Source of the DNA: JAEXNA01 sp041676625
Lineage (GTDB): Bacteria > Vulcanimicrobiota > Xenobia > Xenobiales > JADMJV01
Direction of reading: 5' to 3'
Assembly (NCBI GenBank): GCA_041676625.1
Contig: JBAYRN010000131.1
Location: forward strand, 1 to 14,994
Length of the DNA: 14,994 nt
In this document: positions 1 to 6,404 of the stretch, piece after piece
Position numbering within the stretch: position 1 is the stretch's first letter
Layout of the letters: the number at the start of each line of letters is the position of its first letter
Made by a program: the position numbers and the translations under genes
The notes under the pieces: model-generated
What the model was told of the DNA's origin: nothing
Databases searched by the model: none
The model's input: the letters and a program-made list of their open reading frames with translations, nothing else

Positions 1-498
1 CAGACCTACGAACAGGGCGCACAGTCCGGCCAACTGGAGCAAGTACCCGGAGCGGTCCGCCAGACCGCGGAGTCTCTGCTCGGTATTAATAAGGGTGAAG
101 AAGGACAGAAAGGCGGTGGAGGCTGCGGTGGCGGTGGAGGAGGTCCCAAAGAGGGTGGCGGTGCCGAGGAAGCCGGCGACAAGCAGGGCGACTCCAAAGG
201 TAAATTTGATGAAGAAACCCTGAAGAAGTTGGAAGAATTGCTAGGTGCAGACAAAGCCGAGAAGTGCAAAAAAGACGGCAAATGCTGCGACAAGAAGGAT
301 GGCGAGGATGCCAAGACCGATAGCAAAGCCGGTGATACAAAGACCGATTCCAAAATAGATACCAAATCGGACACCAAGACCGACTCCAAAGTCGAGTCTA
401 CCGCGGGGTCGAAACCTGCCACCTCTCAGGCCACGAAAGCTCCGAAGTCCACCGGTGGCGGACCCAAGCCGGGGGGTACCGGCAAGAAAGCAGCCTGA
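1..498 (+). CDS. Low-complexity Gly/Lys-rich protein with Cys cluster (3' part; 5' end outside window)
   Basis: The reading frame is open from the first base to a TGA at 496-498 (165 codons), so the gene is cut by the left edge. I recognise no family. Visible order: a short helical segment (QTYEQGAQSG onward, codons 1-30), a glycine-rich linker with one Cys (codon 42), a charged amphipathic stretch (FDEETLKKLEELLG), a Cys cluster (codons 89, 95, 96) and a disordered tail with three KTDSK-type repeats (about codons 105-131) ending in Lys/Ala. The same order occurs in the next gene: QTYEQGAQSG matches QTYQQGSQSG, and the segment around EKCKK matches in both. The two are therefore tandem paralogues. 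An intrinsic terminator follows 20 bp after the stop. Function is unknown; the lysine-rich tail and clustered Cys are compatible with nucleic-acid, metal or surface binding, but nothing decides it. Confidence 0.8.
   Translation, partial: QTYEQGAQSGQLEQVPGAVRQTAESLLGINKGEEGQKGGGGCGGGGGGPKEGGGAEEAGDKQGDSKGKFDEETLKKLEELLGADKAEKCKKDGKCCDKKDGEDAKTDSKAGDTKTDSKIDTKSDTKTDSKVESTAGSKPATSQATKAPKSTGGGPKPGGTGKKAA
313..396 (+). repeat. Degenerate KTDSK-coding repeats
   Basis: Within the tail of the first gene, units coding (K)TDSK or a near variant recur (AKTDSK, TKTDSK, TKSD, TKTDSK). The DNA copies have diverged at third positions (accgatagc, accgattcc, accgactcc), so the protein repeat rather than the DNA repeat appears to be maintained. 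Confidence 0.6.
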
Positions 499-517
499 GT
501 TCAAATTCAGATCGTTA

Positions 518-553
518 AAGAGAATGAGACCCCCATCGGGTCTCTTTCTTTTT
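518..553 (+). terminator. Rho-independent terminator after the first low-complexity gene
   Basis: GAGACCC (526-532) pairs perfectly with GGGTCTC (538-544) around a 5-nt loop. The stem extends outward by further A-T/G-C pairs with one T-T mismatch. The 3' side runs into a T-rich tract ending in five Ts (549-553). It lies 20 bp after the stop codon. Confidence 0.9.
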
Positions 554-695
554 GCCTTTTGGCAACATCTTTGTCACAACTTTTACAAAAACGTGTGAAA
601 TTCCCAGCTCAAGTATCGTTCGATTTCAGTACTCTGAATCCAGACAAAACGTCCAACTAAGATACGAAATAAGAACAACGGAGTGTGTAAATAAG

Positions 696-1592
696 ATGGC
701 TGCAATCGGTGGAATCGGGATAAATCAGAACCAAATTCGCCCTCAGGGTGGGGTCCAGCCCAACCAGAATATTCAACAACAGGGCCCTCAACAGCAACAG
801 CAGCAAGGTCCCCAGGACCAGACCCAGTTCGGACGAGAAGTTCAGGAAGCCGGGGGTGCTCAACAAGCGTCTCAGCAAGGTCAAAACCCTGGCGCCCAAC
901 TCACCCAGGCACTCTCCCAGGGCTTGCAGCAAGTCGGCCAGGCCGAACAGTCCGGCGATCAAAACGCCGTTCAGCAGTCCACCCAACAACTCGGCCAAAC
1001 CTACCAACAGGGCTCTCAATCCGGGGCCGTTCAGCAAGCCGACCAGAACGTGGTCAAAGCCGTTGAGCAAAAACTTGGAATCGGCCAGGAAGGCGGCGGC
1101 GAACAGGGCGGCGCCCAGCAAGCCGGCGGTGGCGGCGAGCAAGGTGGCGGACCCCAACAAGCCGGTGGCGAGCAAGGCGGACCTCAGCAGGCCGGTGAAA
1201 GCCAGCAAAGTGGCGACAAGAATCAAAACGGGGACAAGCAAAACGACAAGAACGTCGATGAGAAGGTCAAAGATCCGTTGGACAAAGTCCTCGGTCCGGA
1301 AAAGTGCAAAAAGTGCGAAGAAGCCAAAAAATGCGACAAGAATCATGACAAGAAGGTCGACGGCATAGAGAAGGCTGACAAGTCGAAGACGACCGACAAG
1401 GCCGGTGAGGCTGCTGCCGCAGAAGGCGCCGACAAACCCAAGGAAGTCGCCGGCACCGCCGCCACCTCCGAGGTGAAGGCCGATGCCAAGGTCACCGAAA
1501 CCAAAGATGCTGCCCCCGCTAAGAAAGTAGAAAAACCGGTGGAAAGCAAACAGCCCGCGAAAGCCGCGGCCGCACCCGACGAGAAAAAGTAA
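696..1592 (+). CDS. Q/G-rich low-complexity protein with Cys cluster, paralogue of the upstream gene
   Basis: 298 residues from ATG 696. An in-frame ATG at 552 lies inside the upstream terminator and is rejected. GGAG at 680-683 is a plausible but distant (12 nt) ribosome site. I recognise no family. Order: Q/N-rich N-terminus without a hydrophobic signal (MAAIGGIGINQNQIRPQGG), a polyQ stretch near residue 30, an alanine/glutamine-rich probably helical region (about 45-130), GGEQGGxQQAGG repeats (about 133-167), a DKN-rich linker, a Cys cluster (C204-x2-C207-x5-C213) and an A/K/P/E-rich disordered tail. It shares this layout with the gene to its left. No membrane segment or catalytic motif is seen. 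A strong terminator follows, so the unit seems monocistronic. Cytoplasmic or non-classically exported are both possible. Confidence 0.8.
   Translation: MAAIGGIGINQNQIRPQGGVQPNQNIQQQGPQQQQQQGPQDQTQFGREVQEAGGAQQASQQGQNPGAQLTQALSQGLQQVGQAEQSGDQNAVQQSTQQLGQTYQQGSQSGAVQQADQNVVKAVEQKLGIGQEGGGEQGGAQQAGGGGEQGGGPQQAGGEQGGPQQAGESQQSGDKNQNGDKQNDKNVDEKVKDPLDKVLGPEKCKKCEEAKKCDKNHDKKVDGIEKADKSKTTDKAGEAAAAEGADKPKEVAGTAATSEVKADAKVTETKDAAPAKKVEKPVESKQPAKAAAAPDEKK
1092..1196 (+). repeat. In-gene tandem repeat coding GGEQGG(x)QQAGG
   Basis: About three imperfect 30-36 bp units (starting near 1092, 1125 and 1161) each code Gly-rich, E-Q-G-G, then QQA. Synonymous differences separate the units. Such repeats can expand or contract, so copy number may vary between strains. 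Confidence 0.7.
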
Positions 1593-1611
1593 GATCGATA
1601 ACTCACTCCGG

Positions 1612-1638
1612 AAAGAGAGGCGGCAACGCCTCTTTTTT
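1612..1638 (+). terminator. Rho-independent terminator after the Q/G-rich gene
   Basis: GAGGCG (1617-1622), GCAA tetraloop (1623-1626) and CGCCTC (1627-1632) are followed by six Ts (1633-1638). A-rich bases upstream of the stem can pair with the T tract. It lies 20 bp after the stop. Confidence 0.93.
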
Positions 1639-1693
1639 CGTTGCATGAAAGAAAGCGGTTACGAAACTGTAACATACCCGAAGTCTGACTTTG

Positions 1694-1699
1694 AGAGGA
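1694..1699 (+). promoter_or_regulatory. Ribosome binding site of the M20 peptidase
   Basis: AGAGGA lies 7 nt before ATG 1707 and supports that start, which includes the proline/glutamine-rich N-terminal extension of the peptidase. Confidence 0.7.
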
Positions 1700-1706
1700 T
1701 AGGCTC

Positions 1707-2720
1707 ATGAACATTCGTCCTCAGCAAACCGCCGTCAGACCCTTCCACCGTCACCAGCCTCCCGAGGCACCTCAGGATCCCGGACGTTCTGTGCCTTCCG
1801 ATCGACTGGACCCACCGGTCAATCAGGATCGCCTGGTCAACGACTTTCTGGAGTTGGTGGTGGTGCGCGGCGAAACGCGAAACGAGCGTCTGATCGCTGA
1901 AAAGATCAAGTCGGAACTAGCCGAGATGAATCTGGAGGCTTCCGAAGACGATGCCGGCTCGAAGATCGGCGGCAACACCGGGAATCTACTGGTCAATATT
2001 CCTGGCAACGTAGAGGGGGCCCCTTCACTTCTTTTCGCGGCCCACATGGATACGGTGCCTCTGGCGGTGGGCTCTAAGCCCCAGATCAAGGACGGTTATA
2101 TCACCAGCGACGGCACGACCGCCCTGGGCGGAGACAACCGGGCCGGGGTGGCCGAGATCCTGGAAGCGGTCCGGGAAATCAAAGAGCACAACCTGCCGCA
2201 CGGGGACCTGCAACTTCTCTTCACGGTGGCCGAAGAAGGCGGACTGTTGGGCGCCCGAGCGCTCGACCCGAAAGTCTTGACGGCCGACTACGGTTTCGCC
2301 GTGGACGTGTTCGAGGCCAACCAGTTATACACCCAGGGCCGCCATCTGCTGGTCAACGGTGAGGAATCCATCGGCGAAGAGCACTTCACTCCCGAGGGTG
2401 TACAGGCTGCCAAGGAAGCAGCCCGCCACGCCCCGGTTGTCCCACCCGAGCATCTGCGCCTGACTGAAGACGAGAAAAAGATCATGAACCTGGCTGCCGA
2501 CTCCATGCAAGATCTTGGTTTTGAACCGGAATTCCGGCGTATCGAATGGGCCGGTACCGACGCCATTGCACTCCGCCGCCACGGTATGAACGCCATCAGC
2601 CTGGGAGCCGGTGAAGATAACCCTCACACCAAGAGCGAACGGGTTGAGATCGCCGACCTGGTCCGCAGCACTCAATTGATCCGGTCCATCATCGCCAATG
2701 CAGCAGAAGCGGCAACCTGA
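1707..2720 (+). CDS. M20-family metallopeptidase (PepT/YqjE-like), lacking the lid domain
   Basis: 337 residues. M20 enzymes use two metal ions (usually Zn) to cleave peptides or acyl-amino acids. Visible ligands and catalytic residues: H113 and D115 in AHMDTVP, bridging D143 in GGDNRAG, general base E176 and ligand E177 in TVAEEGG, D200 in AVDVF and C-terminal H307 in DNPHTKSE. Residues 1-40 are a disordered P/Q/R/H-rich extension (MNIRPQQTAVRPFHRH) with no signal peptide. Known family members insert a lid/dimerisation domain of about 110 residues after the D200 equivalent. Here only about 55-70 residues separate it from the returning catalytic domain (LTEDEKKIMNLAADSMQDLG). The catalytic core is thus about 295 residues against about 370 for typical relatives. 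The substrate cannot be predicted. No clear terminator follows. Confidence 0.85.
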   Translation: MNIRPQQTAVRPFHRHQPPEAPQDPGRSVPSDRLDPPVNQDRLVNDFLELVVVRGETRNERLIAEKIKSELAEMNLEASEDDAGSKIGGNTGNLLVNIPGNVEGAPSLLFAAHMDTVPLAVGSKPQIKDGYITSDGTTALGGDNRAGVAEILEAVREIKEHNLPHGDLQLLFTVAEEGGLLGARALDPKVLTADYGFAVDVFEANQLYTQGRHLLVNGEESIGEEHFTPEGVQAAKEAARHAPVVPPEHLRLTEDEKKIMNLAADSMQDLGFEPEFRRIEWAGTDAIALRRHGMNAISLGAGEDNPHTKSERVEIADLVRSTQLIRSIIANAAEAAT

Positions 2721-2806
2721 CAGACTTATCAATAATTCGGCAACAGATTTTTAACAAGTTTACAGCGGGTTAACCTCTTTCCCAACACCGCCGACCTGTC
2801 TTTTTC

Positions 2807-2812
2807 TATACT
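2807..2812 (+). promoter_or_regulatory. Possible -10 element
   Basis: TATACT matches the sigma-70 -10 consensus at five of six positions. It lies within a T-rich stretch, overlapping a 5-bp inverted repeat (TCTAT 2805-2809, ATAGA 2817-2821). No good -35 is seen at 16-18 bp. If used, the transcript would start about 4 nt before the ATG at 2823, so it would be nearly leaderless. Confidence 0.3.
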
Positions 2813-2822
2813 CAAGATAGAG

Positions 2823-3026
2823 ATGCAAAACGGCGCTGCAAATAACGCGAAGATCACCTGGGAGCGCGCCCGCGCCTCGGATGCCAAGCATCAGGAGCGC
2901 TGGAATCGTCCCGCGTTGCAAAACGGTAGCTCCATTTTCTGGAGGGCGGTGGAAGCTCGCCGGGCGCCCCGTTCAGAGCTAGAGTTTGAATTTCTGCTGC
3001 AGAGCACCCCGGTCCTTAGTCCTTAG
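2823..3026 (+). CDS. Doubtful small ORF, 67 codons, hypothetical
   Basis: MQNGAANNAKITWERARASD onward, ending TPVLSP and overlapping the last 11 bp of convergent polA. For: about two thirds of third positions are G/C, as expected of coding DNA here, and a -10-like TATACT lies just upstream. Against: no Shine-Dalgarno at a normal distance, an arginine/alanine/tryptophan-rich composition typical of chance ORFs, and no recognisable motif. The surrounding 2721-3015 stretch otherwise holds an AT-rich part (2721-2812) and several short hairpins (GATGC/GCATC at 2880-2892; CTCCA/TGGAG at 2930-2944), none followed by a T tract. A small RNA is an alternative. Confidence 0.25.
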   Translation: MQNGAANNAKITWERARASDAKHQERWNRPALQNGSSIFWRAVEARRAPRSELEFEFLLQSTPVLSP

Positions 3027-5637
3027 CCTCTTCCCAACTGGGCCCCAGGCCCACCGAAACAACCAGAGGCACCTTCAACTCCCAGGCCGATTCCATCTCC
3101 CCGGTCACCAGCTCCCGCATCTCTTCAATTTCAGCATTCGGACACTCAAACACCAGTTCATCGTGGATCTGCAAAAGCATTCGGCTCTTCAGGTGCGGCC
3201 GTTGCTGCATCTTCTGATCGATGGTGAGCATCACGCGCTTGCAGATATCAGCCGCGGATCCCTGGACCGGGGTATTGACGGCCATTCTTTCACCGGCCTG
3301 GCGGACCGCGAAGTTCTTGGAAAAGAGCTCCGGGATGAACCGAGTGCGCCCGGCGATGGTCTGCACCCGACCCAGGACCCGGGCCTCTTCCATGGTCTGA
3401 TCGATCCAGACCTTCACCCCGCTGTAAACCTCGAAATATCGCTTGATGATACCTTCGGCTTCCTTCTTCGGAATATCCAAATTTTGCCCCAGCGCACTGG
3501 CCCCCTGGCCGTAGATGGTGGCGAAGTTCGCGGTCTTGGCGATGTCCCGCTCCTCTCGGGTGACTTCCTGCTCAGGCTTACTAAACAGCTCCCCGGCCGT
3601 CCGCTTGTGGATATCGGCACCTTCTTTAAAGGCCTCCAGCAGTACTGGGTCTTCACAAAGGTGAGCCAGGATGCGCAACTCGATCTGTGACCAGTCAGCC
3701 ACCAGGAGCTGGTGCCCCGAGGGAGCGGTGAACAACCTGCGGATCCGTCTCCCTTCGTCGGTGCGGACCGGCGTGCGCTGCAGGTCCGGGTCGGAGGTGA
3801 TCAGACGACCGGTGGTGCTGGCGGTCTGGTTGAAGTGGCAGTGGACCCGGCCGTCCTCTTCATCGACCTCTCGCAGCAAGACATCGACATAGGTGGTGAT
3901 CAGTTTCTCGAACTTGCGATACTCCAAGAGCAAGCGAGCGATCTCGTGCTGGGGGGCCAGTCTCTCCAGCACTTCTGCGTTGGTGCTATAACCGGTCTTG
4001 GTCTTCTTGATGACCGGCAGGCCCATCTCCTCGAAGAGAACCTCAGCCAACTGTTTCGGGCTCCCCACATTGAACGGGTGCCCGGCCAGGGCGAAGATCT
4101 TCTGTTCCAGGCCGCTGAGCTCTTTGCGAAACTCCTCTGAGAGGAGCTCCAATCCCGGCTTATTCACTTCGATCCCGGCTCGTTCCATGGCGGCCAGTAC
4201 CTGGCTGAGGCGAACCTCGTCGGCGGCCAACTCCTCCAATCCGGCCTCTTGGAGTCCCGCTTCAAAAAGAGCGTACAGCTCGGAAATCGCGATAGCCAGG
4301 TGAGCCCCATATTCGGCCAGCTCGGAGAGCTCCACTGCCGAGTAGTCGATGCGATTTCGAGCCTTTCCCAGGAGATCGTCCTCGCTCTTCAAGACCCGCT
4401 GCAAATGGATCTTGGCCAGTTTTGCCAGGTCGTGAGGCATGCCTTTGGCCGGATCGATCAGATAGGAGGAAGTCTGGGTGTCGAAGACCTCTGCTGCAGG
4501 CTTAATCCCGTAGTGCAAGCACCACCGGAAGTACTCCCGGGCGTCGTGGGTTATCACCTTGCCGGTGAAGCTCTCAAAGAAACTGCGAAGCCTGGCCCCG
4601 TCTCCCATCGGCACATAAGTCGTCTGACCGCTCGCCGATTCCAGCAGAGCCACTCCCACGGTTTGAAAACGGTGTCGCAACGAACTCCCCACCGGCACCA
4701 CCGTCAGGGTAGAAGTCGGCAGACCCTCGGGGATGGCCTGGCCCGTCTCCAGCAGGCTCAAACCGTCTCTGGTGCTTTGGGCTACCGGACTTGCCCCGGT
4801 GGACTTCAGCAAGCTGAAAAACTCAAGTTCGCTGAAGAGAGCGTTGAGGGCCTCGTCCTCGGGAGGTTCAAAGGAAAAGCTCCCGAGATCCAGACCGTGA
4901 GCCACCGAAGTGTCCAGGCGGGCAAGCTTTCTGCTCAAGAGGGCGTCATCCCGATGCTCCTGGAGCTTCTTGCCGACGCTCCCACCGATGCTCTGGGCGG
5001 CTTCCAAAATAGCGTCCAGGTCTCCGTGCTCCTCAAGCAGCTTGGAAGCGGTCTTCTTGCCGATCCCCGGTACCCCGGGGATGTTGTCGATCTTATCGCC
5101 GCAAAGGGCCTGAAAGTCTACGAAACGCTCGGGAAGTACTCCGAACTTTTTCTTCACGAGATCGGGGGTGTAGGTCAGGTCTCGCATGCCGTCCAGCATG
5201 CTGACTCGCTCGTTGAGGAGTTGGGAAAAGTCTTTGTCCGAGCTCACGATCAGAACCTGATCACCCCGCGCCTCGACTTGTCTGGCCAGGGTGGCGATCA
5301 CGTCATCGGCCTCGAAATCGGTGACCCGAAGGGCGGGGATGCGGAACGCCTCGACCACCTGGTCGATCAGTGGAAGCTGGCTTGCCAGATCCCCCGGCAT
5401 CTGTTCTCGGTTGGCTTTGTAGTCGACGCTTTCCCGATTTCGAAAGGAACCCCCGGGAGGGTCGAAGATCACCACGGCATAATCTGGTTTCTTCTTGGCC
5501 AGAAGTTTATTGAGCATAGTCACAAACCCGAAGACGGCGTTAGTGGGTTGGCCTGAAGAGGTGCTCAGGTGAGCGGGGATGGCAAAGTATGCACGAAACA
5601 GCATATTGCTGCCGTCGATCAACACGAATCTTTTCAT
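3016..5637 (-). CDS. polA: DNA polymerase I (5' nuclease + polymerase; degenerate proofreading domain)
   Basis: 873 residues from ATG at 5635-5637. AAGGG at 5646-5650 lies 8 nt upstream; an in-frame start 13 codons earlier lacks this support. It fills gaps and removes RNA primers and lesions during replication and repair. N-terminal 5' nuclease: FVLIDGSN, FEADDVIATLA, SSDKDFSQL and GDKIDNIPGVPGIGKKTA with its acidic metal ligands. Polymerase: motif A ADWSQIELR (D648), motif B with K701, F705 and Y709 (equivalents of E. coli K758/F762/Y766), motif C QIHDELVFE (H825, D826, E827). The middle 3'-5' exonuclease domain keeps its fold landmarks (TTYVP, FDTQTSSYL), but by my alignment all four E. coli catalytic acids (D355, E357, D424, D501) are replaced. 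It should therefore lack proofreading, as in Taq or Bacillus enzymes. It diverges from the ABC operon across 68 bp. Confidence 0.97.
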   Translation of the reverse strand: MKRFVLIDGSNMLFRAYFAIPAHLSTSSGQPTNAVFGFVTMLNKLLAKKKPDYAVVIFDPPGGSFRNRESVDYKANREQMPGDLASQLPLIDQVVEAFRIPALRVTDFEADDVIATLARQVEARGDQVLIVSSDKDFSQLLNERVSMLDGMRDLTYTPDLVKKKFGVLPERFVDFQALCGDKIDNIPGVPGIGKKTASKLLEEHGDLDAILEAAQSIGGSVGKKLQEHRDDALLSRKLARLDTSVAHGLDLGSFSFEPPEDEALNALFSELEFFSLLKSTGASPVAQSTRDGLSLLETGQAIPEGLPTSTLTVVPVGSSLRHRFQTVGVALLESASGQTTYVPMGDGARLRSFFESFTGKVITHDAREYFRWCLHYGIKPAAEVFDTQTSSYLIDPAKGMPHDLAKLAKIHLQRVLKSEDDLLGKARNRIDYSAVELSELAEYGAHLAIAISELYALFEAGLQEAGLEELAADEVRLSQVLAAMERAGIEVNKPGLELLSEEFRKELSGLEQKIFALAGHPFNVGSPKQLAEVLFEEMGLPVIKKTKTGYSTNAEVLERLAPQHEIARLLLEYRKFEKLITTYVDVLLREVDEEDGRVHCHFNQTASTTGRLITSDPDLQRTPVRTDEGRRIRRLFTAPSGHQLLVADWSQIELRILAHLCEDPVLLEAFKEGADIHKRTAGELFSKPEQEVTREERDIAKTANFATIYGQGASALGQNLDIPKKEAEGIIKRYFEVYSGVKVWIDQTMEEARVLGRVQTIAGRTRFIPELFSKNFAVRQAGERMAVNTPVQGSAADICKRVMLTIDQKMQQRPHLKSRMLLQIHDELVFECPNAEIEEMRELVTGEMESAWELKVPLVVSVGLGPSWEEAKD

Positions 5638-5645
5638 GGTCTGGG

Positions 5646-5652
5646 CCCTTCC
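5646..5652 (-). promoter_or_regulatory. Ribosome binding site of polA
   Basis: On the minus strand GGAAGGG ends 8 nt before the ATG at 5637 and fixes that start rather than the in-frame ATG at 5676. The 68-bp gap to the divergent ABC gene (5638-5705) must hold or overlap both promoters; no clear -35/-10 pair is visible in it. Confidence 0.65.
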
Positions 5653-5705
5653 CTGGCTCCTCTCCAAGGCCTGCAACCTTCCGGGGGAGAATCCGGGGAC
5701 ACAGC

Positions 5706-6404
5706 ATGACGCCTATTTTGACTCTCAAAAACGTATCCAAGATCTACCCCATGGGAGAGCTCGAAGTGCGAGCCCTCGATGATGTCGATCTGCTGGTCTA
5801 TCGGGGGGAACTGCTGATGGTCCTGGGACAATCCGGCTCTGGGAAAAGCACTCTGCTCAACGTGATCGGCGGCATGGACAGGCCTACCCGAGGCAAAGTG
5901 ACTTACCACGACCACAATGGCAAGGCGCTCTCCCTGGACACGGCGAGCGATGCCCAACTCACCCGCTTTCGCCGGACCTACGTGGGCTTCGTCTTTCAGT
6001 TCTTCAACCTCATCCCGACCCTCACAGCCCTGGAGAATGTGCAGGTCGCCACGGCGCTAAACGATCGACCGGGCCCCTTTAATGCCAGATCCTCCCTGGA
6101 AGTCGTGGGATTGGGCCAGCGAGGCGATCACTTTCCTTCCCAGCTCTCCGGGGGCCAACAACAGCGCGTGGCCATCGCCCGGGCACTGGCTTCCAACCCG
6201 GAACTCTTGCTGTGCGACGAACCCACCGGCAACCTGGATTCCGAGACCGGCGACCAGGTTCTCTCCCTCCTGACCAGAGTGCATCAGGAGTACGGCAAGA
6301 CCGTGATCATGATCACCCACAACCCGGAGTCCATGCGGATCGCCGATCGGGTCATTGAACTGCGGGATGGAAAGATCGAAAAAACCACGGTCGTCAAGGC
6401 TTGA
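5706..6404 (+). CDS. ABC transporter ATP-binding protein (LolD/MacB/FtsE type)
   Basis: 232 residues from ATG 5706 (MTPILTLKNVSKIYPMGE). The frame runs open further upstream, but that part lies antisense to the polA start and looks non-coding. It hydrolyses ATP at the inner membrane to drive a type VII (MacB/LolCDE-like) transporter. Motifs: Walker A GQSGSGKST (41-49, K47), Q-loop FVFQFFNLIPTLTALENV, signature LSGGQQQR (147-154), Walker B LLLCDEP (D171, catalytic E172) and switch H205 in ITHN. Length and motif spacing are normal for the family. It is first in an operon with the permease, whose start codon overlaps its stop, and with the adaptor lipoprotein further on. The substrate is unknown; family members move lipoproteins, peptides, glycolipids or macrolides. 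Confidence 0.95.
   Translation: MTPILTLKNVSKIYPMGELEVRALDDVDLLVYRGELLMVLGQSGSGKSTLLNVIGGMDRPTRGKVTYHDHNGKALSLDTASDAQLTRFRRTYVGFVFQFFNLIPTLTALENVQVATALNDRPGPFNARSSLEVVGLGQRGDHFPSQLSGGQQQRVAIARALASNPELLLCDEPTGNLDSETGDQVLSLLTRVHQEYGKTVIMITHNPESMRIADRVIELRDGKIEKTTVVKA

Noticed and set aside
552..695. Upstream start (ATG 552) for the Q/G-rich gene
   Set aside because: The codon lies inside the T tract of the preceding terminator. The 48 added residues have a different composition from the rest.
748..1368. + strand ORF (206 codons) in another frame within the Q/G-rich gene
   Set aside because: It is a shadow frame of repetitive coding DNA, rich in S/K/P, with no ribosome site. The paralogy with the upstream gene is in the 696 frame.
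657..1646. Minus-strand ORF (329 codons) opposite the Q/G-rich gene
   Set aside because: The leucine-rich translation is what glutamine (CAG/CAA) codons give on the opposite strand. It also runs through the terminator at 1612-1638.
1658..1673. Short inverted repeat GTTAC/GTAAC before the M20 peptidase
   Set aside because: A 5-bp stem is expected by chance at this length; no promoter hexamers support an operator.
4249..5556. Long + strand ORF (435 codons) opposite polA
   Set aside because: It lies wholly antisense to a polA with complete family motifs; its translation shows no motif, and the openness follows from polA codon bias.
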